NCBI GenBank assembly: GCA_012934845.2
Contig: WNNJ02001666.1
Span: forward strand, 31,495-95,494
Direction: 5' to 3'
DNA from: Pomphorhynchus laevis
Taxonomy: Eukaryota > Acanthocephala > Palaeacanthocephala > Echinorhynchida > Pomphorhynchidae
DNA: 64,000 nt
The notes under the pieces were generated by a model. That model ran no database searches, had not been told where the DNA came from, and saw only the letters and a program-made list of their open reading frames with translations. Positions 54,501 to 64,000 of this stretch are shown here, one piece after another; positions within the stretch are counted from its first letter, which is position 1; each line of letters begins with the position of its first letter. The translations under genes were made by a program, and so were the position numbers.

Positions 54501-57284
54501 GTACGATTCTGATGTATGACTTTTTATATCAACTAAATTTTATAAAGCAGTTTTAAGACTTATCTACTACAAGTCCCTTGAACTTGACATCATTATTTTA
54601 CTTATTTTCGAGTCTAAGTTTAGAGAACGCTATGGTGGCGACACATATAAAATCTGTGTCAGTATTGAGTGACACGTAGCACATGTTTAATCTAATCACA
54701 AATTTTATCTTTTGATTAAATTTGTGACGTCATTAAAATGACCGACATTAAACCGTTGCAATTTGCATAATTTTTGATAGATTTTCTTAATTTGGAACCT
54801 CACGGCTTATTAAAACATGCTCCTTTCATAATGTTGGATTAAATTTTACTGATTATCTGTGTTTTTGTCGAATATTTCTTAAATTATCGTCATTTTTATA
54901 TTTATGGAAGCAATATTATGTTATTACAATATTATATTTAATATTAAATGTAGTATTTTTATTTAAAATTAAATATTGACAAATACTTAAATTTATCTAA
55001 AATCTTTCAGTGATGAATAAAGAAATCCGAACTTAAACAAATATTTTGAATCCAAATGCTTGTTAATATTTTAAATTAATATTTTAATTTAAATAATTTA
55101 TTATAATTTAAATATTTATTATATACTATTTTATTACGAATTTCGACAATTGAAATTCAAAGTTATCTAGAGTTATTGTGACTCAACGGATTTGCCACTG
55201 AAATTAATGAATTTGAAATTTTCTAAAAAGTTCGAAAATAATTGATGATGTAATCTTTTATTTTATGTTCTAAACGTTTAGAAAATACCTTTAAGAAATA
55301 CACTCTCGTTAGAAAATTTTATATTCTGTATTTTTAATATCCTATATTAAAGTTAGTGTATACGTTTATTTAAAATAAATAAAATAATTTAAACTAACAA
55401 TCCTTTCATAAAACTTAAACAAATCCGTTCGCCTGATTGTTGTGCGTTTTCACATAAATACCATGTTTTGTAATTGTATATTACAAACATGGAATTAAAC
55501 CATGTTTTGGTGCGTCAATGCTTTTATTTATGTGAAATTCATTATCTAAGCGTTTGCATTTTTCTGGAAGAACATCTAAACTTTATTTATTAAAAATGTA
55601 ATTAATTTATTCTTGTTTATTAATTAAATTAAAAATTAAATATAACATATTAAACTAAAATCAAAATTCGAAATATAAAATTTATTTTCATATTTTCATA
55701 CTTAGAATTTATATTTATTACAAATTAAATAATTTTTGAAATTTAACTATAATCATTTTAATGTCAATAAAGGGTTTATGCAGAAAATAAAAAAGGAACG
55801 AATGTGCTTGGTTGATGATATTTTTATATTCTAACAAATATTTTATGATGCATTTTTCTATCAAAACAATCTGCTAACAATATATTTCTATATTAATGAA
55901 TATATTAATATATGATAAAATGATGGTGAAAATCTTAAATTGGTGAAAAATCGTTTTTATCCCAGTCAAATATAAGCAGTTAAACTAAGATATTGGAGGT
56001 GGTTTTTATCTCGTAACAAGCTCGTTCATATCTCGATTATAAATTATAAAAATATTAAATAATTATATTTGTTTAATAAATTTTGTATTTCAATTTGATA
56101 TTAAATTTGCGATAAAGTAATTTATATATTTATTTTTGTATAATTGATATAATATCAATATTATTATATCAATATTAGAATATATTTTATTATAGTATAA
56201 TATTACAATATTATAATATAATTGATATAATAACATACCACTATATAAGAGCTCTTGTATTTCATTGAACTCACAGGTAAACCTCTTTTGGTGAATAGGA
56301 ACAACTTGAAATTCTTATTTCAAGTTCATGGAGATCGGGTGTAATCAAGGTATTATACAAAGGTAACGGATCTTCGATAAGCACTTGTTATAATGTTTTA
56401 ATTTAATAATTTTAATTCATAATTCAATTAATTAATTCATTTAATAAATCAATTAACTTTAATTTAATAATTTTTAATTATAATTTTTTATATCGATAAA
56501 TATTGGGTTTTGTTGTGGATGAATTGTAAATTTATTAAGCTTTCGGACATTCTCTGTAGCCATCATCAGATAATTAATCTATGATTAACAAATATTAAGT
56601 TATTTTTTAATATTTGGATAGTTCTAATATTCCTTTTTATTTTGGTTATGATTTTTCTGCTTGATTGTTAAGGATTCGAACACTTAACTGTTTTCTTTGT
56701 TCTCATGTCTAAGTATTATTTAATATTTTGGGCATATTTCTCCTTAACTATCGATACTCATTTCGAGCTCTTCCTCGAAATGTTTGCGTATCCCCTTAAT
56801 TGTATATATGTATTCTCTCTCAATAGTTGAGTTGTATACCCCCCCCATATATGATAGTAGTTTCCAAACTTACATCCGAATTGTTCTAAACTCGAGTTAT
56901 TATAAAGTGCATTGTGTATTCATTAAGAATGTAATGAATAATGATGTAATAATAATGTAATTCACAGAGAATGATCGAAAGCTTAATAAATTTACAATCT
57001 GATTGCGCGGCCAAATAGTTATCACCCAAATTATTGTAATTTTATATATTAAAAATTTTATAATTATAAAAATAATAAAATATAATTTTATATTAGTAAT
57101 TTTATGTATTTTTAAAAGATGATATAAAAATTTGCCGTAGAGGCCTGGTTTAATTAACTATTTGTAAGAGATTGAGTTTAAGTTAAACTGTCCAATTTTA
57201 CATTATTCAAACTATAAAATTCATTTAGAATTTAACAGTCCTATTCGATCTATCACAATTCGAATTATAAATTCCTAAATTTAG
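54501..57284. other. zfh-2: ZFHX intron between finger and homeodomain exons
   Basis: AT-rich. It contains a minus-strand hammerhead half-motif at 56535-56570 (CTGATGATGGCTACAGAG then CCGAAAGCTTAA) and a plus-strand copy of its tail (GAATGATCGAAAGCTTAATA) at ~56968-56990, i.e. two inverted relics of one repeat. A run CCCCCCC lies at 56841. No extra exon is recognised. Confidence 0.55.
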
Positions 57285-59368
57285 ATAAATCTCAAAACTC
57301 AATTATACATAATCCATCGGCAACACACTACAGAGACTATCTACACAATCAGGAACAACTGCAACTTAATCAACGACAATGTTTAGCGAAGAGCTCTGAA
57401 CGCCACTATACTGATACGATAGATGCCTGTTCAAAGAAACCACCAGACAAGCGTAATGCGCGGCAAGCTGTCCTGTCCAGCACGACATCTTTAGGAAAGA
57501 AATCATTTGACAACGGCTATCGACATGATCCAGAAGATAAATCCGCATCAATGCTTCCTGGCATGGAATGCATTTATCAGCTTCTAGAATCAAATGAGGG
57601 CAACTATGCCGAACTACCTTTGGAGATCGGAAAAAGTGTTCAAGCAATTACTCGCTGGATAAAACAAGCTTACCCAATACCAAATTCAGTTGATAGAACT
57701 AACAATTATCGTATTAATGACAACAATTTTAATACACATCAATTAGATGAACAACAGCAAATGTGGTCATCACGTACTGCACGAGAAGGGTCTGTAAGTG
57801 TGCTATCTACTAGCGATTCCACTACATCGATTCAGTCTGCTGAAAGCTTACTCTCTGCTTGTGAGCCAGTTGCAAAAAATGTTCAGTTTATTGGAATTTC
57901 AGTGGATGAGGCAGTATCAGATACATTAGTTACATTGCTTGATAAGGTTGTAAATACATTAAGTAATGAGAACTTCCACGAATATGTTGGATACTCTTCG
58001 CCCGCTTATACTGGCAACGTAAGGCTACTTCAAGAAGAAGAAGTCCGTAGTTCGCATCAGCATAACGTTATCAATGATTGCTCTGATATCAATTGGAACG
58101 GTAATGGTTGTTTACTCCAAGAAAGTTGCCGATTTTCATCAGCAGATAACGAGCGTGCAAACTTCCATCACCAAGATGTTGATTGTAAAAGTTCATCAGC
58201 AGAGTCTTTTCCTCCGCCCAATGACGGTGTTAGCGGAAACGCTGATACATCAAATCAGTTTCACCCAAAACAGATACGCACACATATTTTACCTGAACAG
58301 CAAAGAAGCCTTATGAGGTACTATGTTCTCGACAGCAATCCGTCTAGACACACACTTGAGGATATTGCCGCAAAAGTCGGACTTCGGAAACGAGTTGTTC
58401 AAGTATGGTTTCAAAATACTCGAGCTAGAGAACGTCGTACTAGTGGTTCAAGACTTCAAGCGTTATCCTGCTCACCAGCTGCCGCGTGGTTCGCTGTCGC
58501 GGCAGCAGCAGCTGCTGCGGCCTCGCTAAAAAACCAATCAGACTTTCATCATCCGGCTTCTGCAGAAAGATCCGTTGATCGACGTCATCATACGACAAGA
58601 TTCCCAGATAAATATATGTCGTGTGATGATGACGATGATCCTAATTTAGATGGAATACCTAGTAAATCTCTAAAAATAGAAAATAAACTAAATAAATGCT
58701 CTCCTTGTGAAGAAATGTGTTGGAAGCTTTTTGACAAGAATAGGATCGTAAAAAATGAACCAAATGAAAATGCCGATGCGCTTGATTGTACGATTGCAAC
58801 TTCGTCTTCCATTACAAAAACTGATCCACACTTTCTACGATCCGCGAATGCAATTGTCTCTCCACAGAAAAAGAGCCGCAGTGAATCCAACTATAATGTT
58901 GCTAACTGTAATAATCGTTTAAATAGTGATGCACATGAATCGCATTATATACCGGGTTATTTGTCCAGTAATTCAACAACGCCGATTGCCATGGGTATTC
59001 ATCATAATGGGGACAATGGGCGATGTAACTCTGGTAGCAATAGCGTCGTACGCCGTTTCCGCACACAGATGAGTCCACTACAAGTACGCATTATGAAAGC
59101 AATATTTATCGATTACAAAACACCAACTATGCCGGAATGTGAGCTGCTAGGCAGAGAAATAGGATTACAGAAGCGTGTTGTACAGGTGTGGTTTCAGAAT
59201 GCACGGGCAAAAGAAAAGAAAAATCCTAATCATATACGCTGTGAAATAAGTAAACTTGTCCCAGGCTTAGGAAATTCATTGTTTAACAATAATCTTATAG
59301 GTAGATCGGATTCATCTGAGTGTTCTCTTTGCGGAATAAAATATGATGGATATACGTTCATTCAAAGG
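57285..59368 (+). CDS. zfh-2: ZFHX3/4 (zfh-2) homologue, main exon with two homeodomains and half a zinc finger
   Basis: The open frame extends well upstream of the first ATG (57551). The acceptor AAATTTAG at 57277-57284 restores the phase left by the exon ending at 54500; CATTTAGAATTTAACAG at 57238 is an alternative that would not. The exon ends R at CAAAGG before GTGAGT. Counting from 57551, homeodomain A spans about residues 241-296 (QIRTHILPEQQRS ... RVVQVWFQNTRARERR) and homeodomain B about 501-557 (RRFRTQMSPLQVRIMKA ... RVVQVWFQNARAKEKK). They match the third and fourth homeodomains of animal ZFHX3/ZFHX4. Between them are a poly-Ala run (~residues 310-327), DDDDDPN, and Ser/Asn-rich linker. 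CSLCGIKYDGY near the end is the first half of the conserved finger after the last homeodomain. Role: sequence-specific nuclear regulator, in relatives of neuronal and appendage development. The homeodomains are close together and few fingers are seen, so this is shorter than the vertebrate ~3,600-residue protein unless further exons lie outside. Confidence 0.92.
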
Positions 59369-61129
59369 GTGAGTTTATTAGTTAATAGATATCCTGATAT
59401 TTTTACAGTTGAATTGTATAACTGCGACAATTATATGCAATAACTTTATTCATTTGAACAATATGTCAATAAACAAAACATTAAATAATATAATTTATCG
59501 ATTGGTTGATGCGATCAAATCATTGATCGATACAATCAAGCAATTGGTTAGTGTAATCGAGATGTTGCTCGCACAATCTGTATGAGACTACCAACAAATT
59601 AAGTAGTCAAAATTTGTTGATTGTATAACAATCAATTGTTCTACAATCAATAGAACAATTGATTGTATAAATCAATTCAAGCAATTGATCAACCAAACGA
59701 ATGATCGATACACATATACAATCAAACAATTAATTTTATAAAATAGTTTTAACAGTTAAACAATATTTTGATACAATTGAATAATTAATTAAAATCCAAA
59801 CTATTCTTTACAAATATAATCGTACTGATGTTGTTTGTTAGCTTAAATCTATTTAAAATGAACTGTTTTGAACTTTATTTTAATTTAGAAATGCAGTTCA
59901 TTTCTAAATGAACTGCATTTCTAAATTCCTTTTAGAAAAAATGAATAAATTTCTAAATTCATTTCCTACCAAAAGATCGATTAAATTACTAAAAACTAAG
60001 TCAATATACCTATGCAGTCATTTGCTGCATTAAAATTTGAAGCTGTTTATATACTGCACGTTGTTTAAATCCTATATATAAGCCACCAGCAACTACGTTT
60101 CATTTTCGGTTCTTTTTATTTTGGCTGACGATGACTCAACTCGTCTGCTGTGTTGATAATTAGATTAAATGAAATACTTTCACTTAAAATTTTGCAAATT
60201 CAATTGAAATCATTTCTGATTTCAAATTAAATCAGCATTGTTAGGCAAGGTTTTATCTTCAAATTCAGAACCTACCTATAATTGCAAATAGGTCACAACA
60301 TGTTTCGAATTCTTCCCTAGCAATAATTTATATATAAATAAAAGATGAAGATATTTAATAAATAATTAAATAAGAATTTACATCTGATCTTTTCTTCTCG
60401 AATCGAATTTTGTCCATTTTCTAAACAATCCGATATTTGTTTCTGGCATTCATGCTATATGAATTTGATTTTGTTTTATGATTTTGCTTTTTCTTTTTTG
60501 ATTTAAAAATGTGTGTTGTTAAATATTTTTGTTGTATGCATGCTTTGTTTATCGGTATTTTTCTATTTCTTTGTAAGTAGAAATGCGGGGCACATCAATG
60601 CTTGTACTTTTGCATAAATGTTCAAAAATGTGAAACATTTTTTATTGTCATCCTGATGATGATAGCAGGAACTATCGAAATATTGAATTTTATCGAAAAA
60701 AGAAAAATTATTTTTTTCTTTGTTCCAGTAAAGCTATATAATCAAAATGGAAGAAAATTATTAGTTTGTATTTATTATTATATTTTATATAATAAAATTT
60801 CTAAATTTTTCTCTACGTTTGATCTTTATTTATTTACATGTTTATATTTCATTGTTCCGTTAGCAACTTCTATGTTTTGTATGTTACGCCTTTATATTTA
60901 TTTTTTACTTAATATTTAAAATATATTTCAAAAATTGATCATAATTACAAATATTATCGATGCTAGGTAGCAACTATAATATAGGTATTATAACATGTTC
61001 CAAAATTAAGCAACATGTAGAATGAAAAGAGTTATTCAAAGTTTCACTAAAATCTAATCATTTTATCTTTCCGAATTCAAACCGCTATTTTATCAGCCAC
61101 AAGCGACTCAAACTTTTTGTTCTTTTCAG
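59369..61129. other. zfh-2: ZFHX intron
   Basis: An AT-rich intron. It holds TTGATTG/CAATCAA palindromes at 59490-59720, a 36-base hairpin at 59888-59923 (AAATGCAGTTCATTT arms) and a plus-strand hammerhead half-motif at 60652-60684 (CTGATGATGATAGCAGGAAC then TATCGAAAT). The 105-codon open frame at 60602-60919 is A/T-biased and shows no protein features. Confidence 0.55.
59888..59923. repeat. Short perfect hairpin in ZFHX intron
   Basis: AAATGCAGTTCATTT, CT spacer region, AAATGAACTGCATTT. The unit AACTGCATTTCTAAATTC is partly reiterated just downstream. Confidence 0.75.
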
Positions 61130-61208
61130 GATCACTTATTTTCTACGATGCACATAAATAGTCTAAGGGATATATTTCTAAGTAATTGTAAGCAGGAATC
61201 GATGAAAG
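61130..61208 (+). CDS. zfh-2: ZFHX gene, exon completing the post-homeodomain zinc finger
   Basis: The acceptor TTGTTCTTTTCAG precedes GATCACTTATTTTCTACG in phase 0; the exon ends GATGAAAG before GTAACG, phase 1. Spliced to 59368 it gives CSLCGIKYDGYTFIQR then DHLFSTMHINSLRDIF, matching the ZFHX finger [24 protein letters not shown] in which RDH spans the same place. The good fit confirms both splice sites. Further 3' exons must follow, since there is no stop. Confidence 0.85.
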
Positions 61209-62544
61209 GTAACGTCCCTTCTTTTATTTGTTTATGCAATTAAATAGTTTTTAAAGTATTCTTGAATTTATTCTTACAATGGTGTACTGTGTCGATAATC
61301 GCAGCTACGACAATCTGTTAAAAGCAATTTACAACTCTTTTGTCTATCGCAAGTTGAAATATAAGCGAATTTTTATTTTCTTCACACAAATTTTTATTTT
61401 CTTCTATCTGTTGCTTTACAAACCTCACGGATAAGTTTCTCTAGACCTACAAATAATAGTTTTATAAGGTTGAACGTTGACGTCTTTCGCGATTAACCTA
61501 AATTATAATCATTCGTTATATTGTGAATACTTTGTAGCAGTAAGTTATACTGTGATATAACTTTATAGTTATCAAGCTGTAGCTGTTATATTTCAGATTA
61601 TTGTCAAACAATGAATTTCCTAATCCTGGGACTTGTCCCAGGATTAGGAAATAATGCGTACTTGCAGTAAATTTATCTGTGTGCAGAAACGGCGTACGAC
61701 CCTATTGCTGCCAGAATATTATGGCCACTCTCTCCAGGCTTTTACCAAGATTTATCCATAAACTATTAAGTTTGTTTGTAGAAAAGTCGAAAAAAATTGC
61801 TGTTGTTTGATTTCTAAAGACATGTTTTCGATTATTATTGTCAGGCACCAAACGCAATTGCTTCAAATTCAAGTTAATTTGTTCCACTCATTAAATGACA
61901 AATCTGTTTTAATCGCCTCGTATTTTTCGTTTTCTTCTGATCTTATTATAGCGAAGCCAGTCAGAAGGCATAAATGCATTAATAATCATTAAACCGTGCC
62001 TAAAGATTATCATGGATAATATCGCCCACTGTTGTAATTCAATCACTTTTATAAAATTTAATAATACGTTTGTTATTTCATAAATTAAAGCCATTTTTTT
62101 ACTAATTGAATGATAAATAACAGACAATGTATAAGAATAAGGGTTAGAGGTCACCAAGAGGAAAGTAAGCAATTTAGTAAATAATTAATTATTGTAGCTA
62201 AATCAAACAAATATGAAAATTCAATTTGATATTTCCCTAACCTCAGCAGAAAATTACATTTGGAACCTTTTCAAGCGGTGAATGCTTGAAATGGACAAAC
62301 AAGCTAGCAAATAAAGAAATTGTAAAATAAAAGTACTAAAGAATTATTGGAGCTGGATCAAAGAAAAAAGGAAATTATTTTTGATATTTCGCTAATTTCT
62401 CTTAGCATCTTCAGAAAATTACATTTGTAATTTGTAATTGTAATATTTTTAAAAATATTACAATTACATATTAAATAATATTACAATAATATTATTATAA
62501 TATTATAATAATATTATGTTCATTCTAATATTTTTATAAAAAAT
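61209..62544. other. AT-rich DNA after the last visible ZFHX exon
   Basis: Contains a minus-strand arm of the R2 repeat at ~62340-62415 with CTGAAGA, GCTAA/TTAGC and GAAA intact, and a related scrap at ~62215-62260. A perfect inverted pair CATTCTAATATTTTTATAAA / TATTAGAATG at 62519-62550 abuts the 370-base array. Confidence 0.5.
61615..61652. repeat. 38-base perfect hairpin in ZFHX intron
   Basis: 18-base arms ATTTCCTAATCCTGGGAC and GTCCCAGGATTAGGAAAT around TT, with no mismatch. Confidence 0.85.
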
Positions 62545-64000
62545 ATTAGAATGGACAATTGCATACACGAGCGAGTATCATCATTTGGTCGGCTTCATCA
62601 ATTATCCTCGTGTGAATACTTTAATCCTAAATGCAGCATTGTACACTACAATTAGCGTAGGTGGACCTCATCAGCAGTGAGCCTACGCCTACCTTTCGTG
62701 TTTCGGTCCTTTAATTATCTGCTGAAATTTTCCTCTGCTGCCTTTCTGTAAAAACAAACGATCTAGTTTGTAAGGAAAACATTTCCACTTGTGCAAACTG
62801 TACGTTGTATCCGTCTTTTGAAACAAAAAGACCGAAATAGTACTACAGTTGACGGAAACAACCGACAATCTGTCTTTTGAATTTTCTTTGACAGGAAACC
62901 GGAATCTGCCAGGTAAATAGAATGAACAATTGCATACACGAGCGAGTATCATCATTTGGTCGGCTTCATCAATTATCCTCGTGTGAATACTTTAATCCTA
63001 AATGCAGCATTGTACACTACAATTAGCGTAAGTGGACCTCATCAGCAGTGAGCCTACGCCTACCTTTCGTGTTTCGGTCCTTTAATGATCTGCTTAAATT
63101 TTCCTCTGCTGCCTTTATGTAAAAACAAACGATCTAGTTCGTAAGGAAAACATTTCCACTTGTGCAAACTGTACGTTGTATCCGTCTTTTGAAACAAAAA
63201 GACCGAAATAGTACTACAGTTGACGGAAACAACCGACAATCTGTCTTTTGAATTTTCTTTGAAGGAAACCTAAATCTGCCAGGTAAATAGAATGAACAAT
63301 TGCATACACGAGCGAGTATCATCATTTGGTCGGCTTCATCAATTATCCTCGTGTGAATTCTTTAATCCTAGATGCAGCACTGTACACTACAATCAGCGTA
63401 GGTGGACCTCATCAGCAGTGAGCCTACGCCTACCTTTCGTGTTTCGGTCCTTTAATGATCTGCTGAAATTTTCCTCTGCTGCCTTTCTGTAAAAACAAAC
63501 GATCTAGTTCGTAAGGAAAACATTTCCACTTGTGCAAACTGTACGTTGTATCCGTCTTTTGAAACAAAAAGACCGAAATAGTACTACAGTTGACGGAAAC
63601 AACCGACAATCTGTCTTTTGAATTTTCTTTGACAGGAAACCTAAATCTGCCAGGTAAATAGAATGAACAATTGCATACACGAGCGAGTATCATCATTTGG
63701 TCGGCTTCATCAATTATCCTCGTGTGAATTCTTTAATCCTAGATGCAGCACTGTACACTACAATCAGCGTAGGTGGACCTCATCAGCAGTGAGCCTACGC
63801 CTACATTTCGTGTTTCGGTCCTTTAATGATCTGCTGAAATTTTCCTCTGCTGCCTTTCTGTAAAAACAAACGATCTAGTTCGTAAGGAAAACATTTCCAC
63901 TTGTGCAAACTGTACGTTGTATCCGTCTTTTGAAACAAAAAGACCGAAATAGTACTACAGTTGACGGAAACAACCGACAATCTGTCTTTTGAATTTTCTT
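62545..64000 (-). repeat. Second 370-base satellite array (family P1), about four units, open at window end
   Basis: The same unit as at 24-27.8 kb, same orientation as its main part, at 370-371-base steps. All units belong to the GTATCCGTCTTTTGAAAC subfamily. Permuted hammerhead-like motifs on the minus strand lie at 62633-62709, 63004-63080, 63374-63450 and 63745-63821. The first two have a C-A mismatch in stem I (CACTG against CAATG); the last two pair fully. The right end and any flanking duplication lie outside the window. Confidence 0.95.
63374..63450 (-). ncRNA. Permuted hammerhead-like motif, P1, second array representative
   Basis: GGACC-GAAACAC, GCGTAGG, CACTG-CTGATGAG-GTCC, CCTACGC and GTGTA-CAGTG are all intact, identical in the paired elements to the copies 36-39 kb upstream although the rest of the unit belongs to a different subfamily. 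Confidence 0.6.

Noticed and set aside
57366-57647. Minus-strand open frame over the start of the ZFHX exon
   Set aside because: Antisense shadow of the real plus-strand coding exon.
60602-60919. 105-codon open frame as a membrane protein gene
   Set aside because: Hydrophobic character follows from A/T-rich codons; it sits in a ZFHX intron, starts inside a hammerhead-bearing repeat and has no motif.

Overview
This is nuclear DNA from an AT-rich invertebrate animal, not a microbe. Coding blocks are split by introns with GT...AG borders (introns of about 45-55 bases beside introns of several kb, acceptors such as TTTTAG), and the two clear host genes are animal genes: the RNA-exosome ring subunit EXOSC7/RRP42 (306-7984, +, 5' end outside the window) and a ZFHX3/4 (zfh-2) type zinc-finger homeodomain transcription factor (54184-61208, +, 3' end outside the window). 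A flatworm or an early-branching nematode would fit the small introns, base composition and ribozyme-bearing repeats, but the species cannot be fixed from the sequence.

Layout. 0.3-8.7 kb: EXOSC7 in eight visible exons; its last intron (4068-7780) holds a LINE endonuclease fragment, dispersed repeats and a 0.6 kb element with ~140-base terminal inverted repeats around an acidic ORF; the last exon and 3' flank are tandemly duplicated. 8.7-16.4 kb: hairpins, a 36-base minisatellite, two unrecognised overlapping ORFs, a LINE remnant and a possible small first exon. 16.5-21.3 kb: several families of ~347-390-base repeats that carry hammerhead-ribozyme cores. 24.0-27.8 kb: a 3.8 kb array of a 370-base repeat whose right quarter is inverted, flanked by an 11-base direct repeat. 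28-53 kb: mostly AT-rich non-coding DNA, probably intron or upstream region of the ZFHX gene, with candidate first exons, an old LTR-element scrap, a tRNA-like/hammerhead repeat, an ENPP-like fragment and a young 5'-truncated LINE with a long target-site duplication. 54.2-61.2 kb: ZFHX exons (zinc finger, two homeodomains, zinc finger). 62.5-64 kb: a second 370-base array that runs off the end.

Most interesting. In at least five repeat families (16.5, 17.1/17.5, 19.8-20.2, 24-27.7 plus 62.6-63.8, and 30.85 kb; a decayed sixth at 51.4 kb) all three conserved strands of a hammerhead ribozyme are present with complementary stem I, II and III arms, but in the order GAAA strand, CUGAUGA strand, cleavage-site strand. 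In every known hammerhead (types I, II, III) the cyclic order is CUGAUGA, GAAA, cleavage site. Here the CUGAUGA strand sits in the loop of a hairpin flanked by the other two strands, so folding in cis would give a pseudoknot, or neighbouring units would have to exchange strands. A neighbouring 347-base satellite carries ordinary type I hammerheads, which serves as an internal comparison. I know of no description of this permuted form; activity is untested and this is inference from base pairing read by eye.
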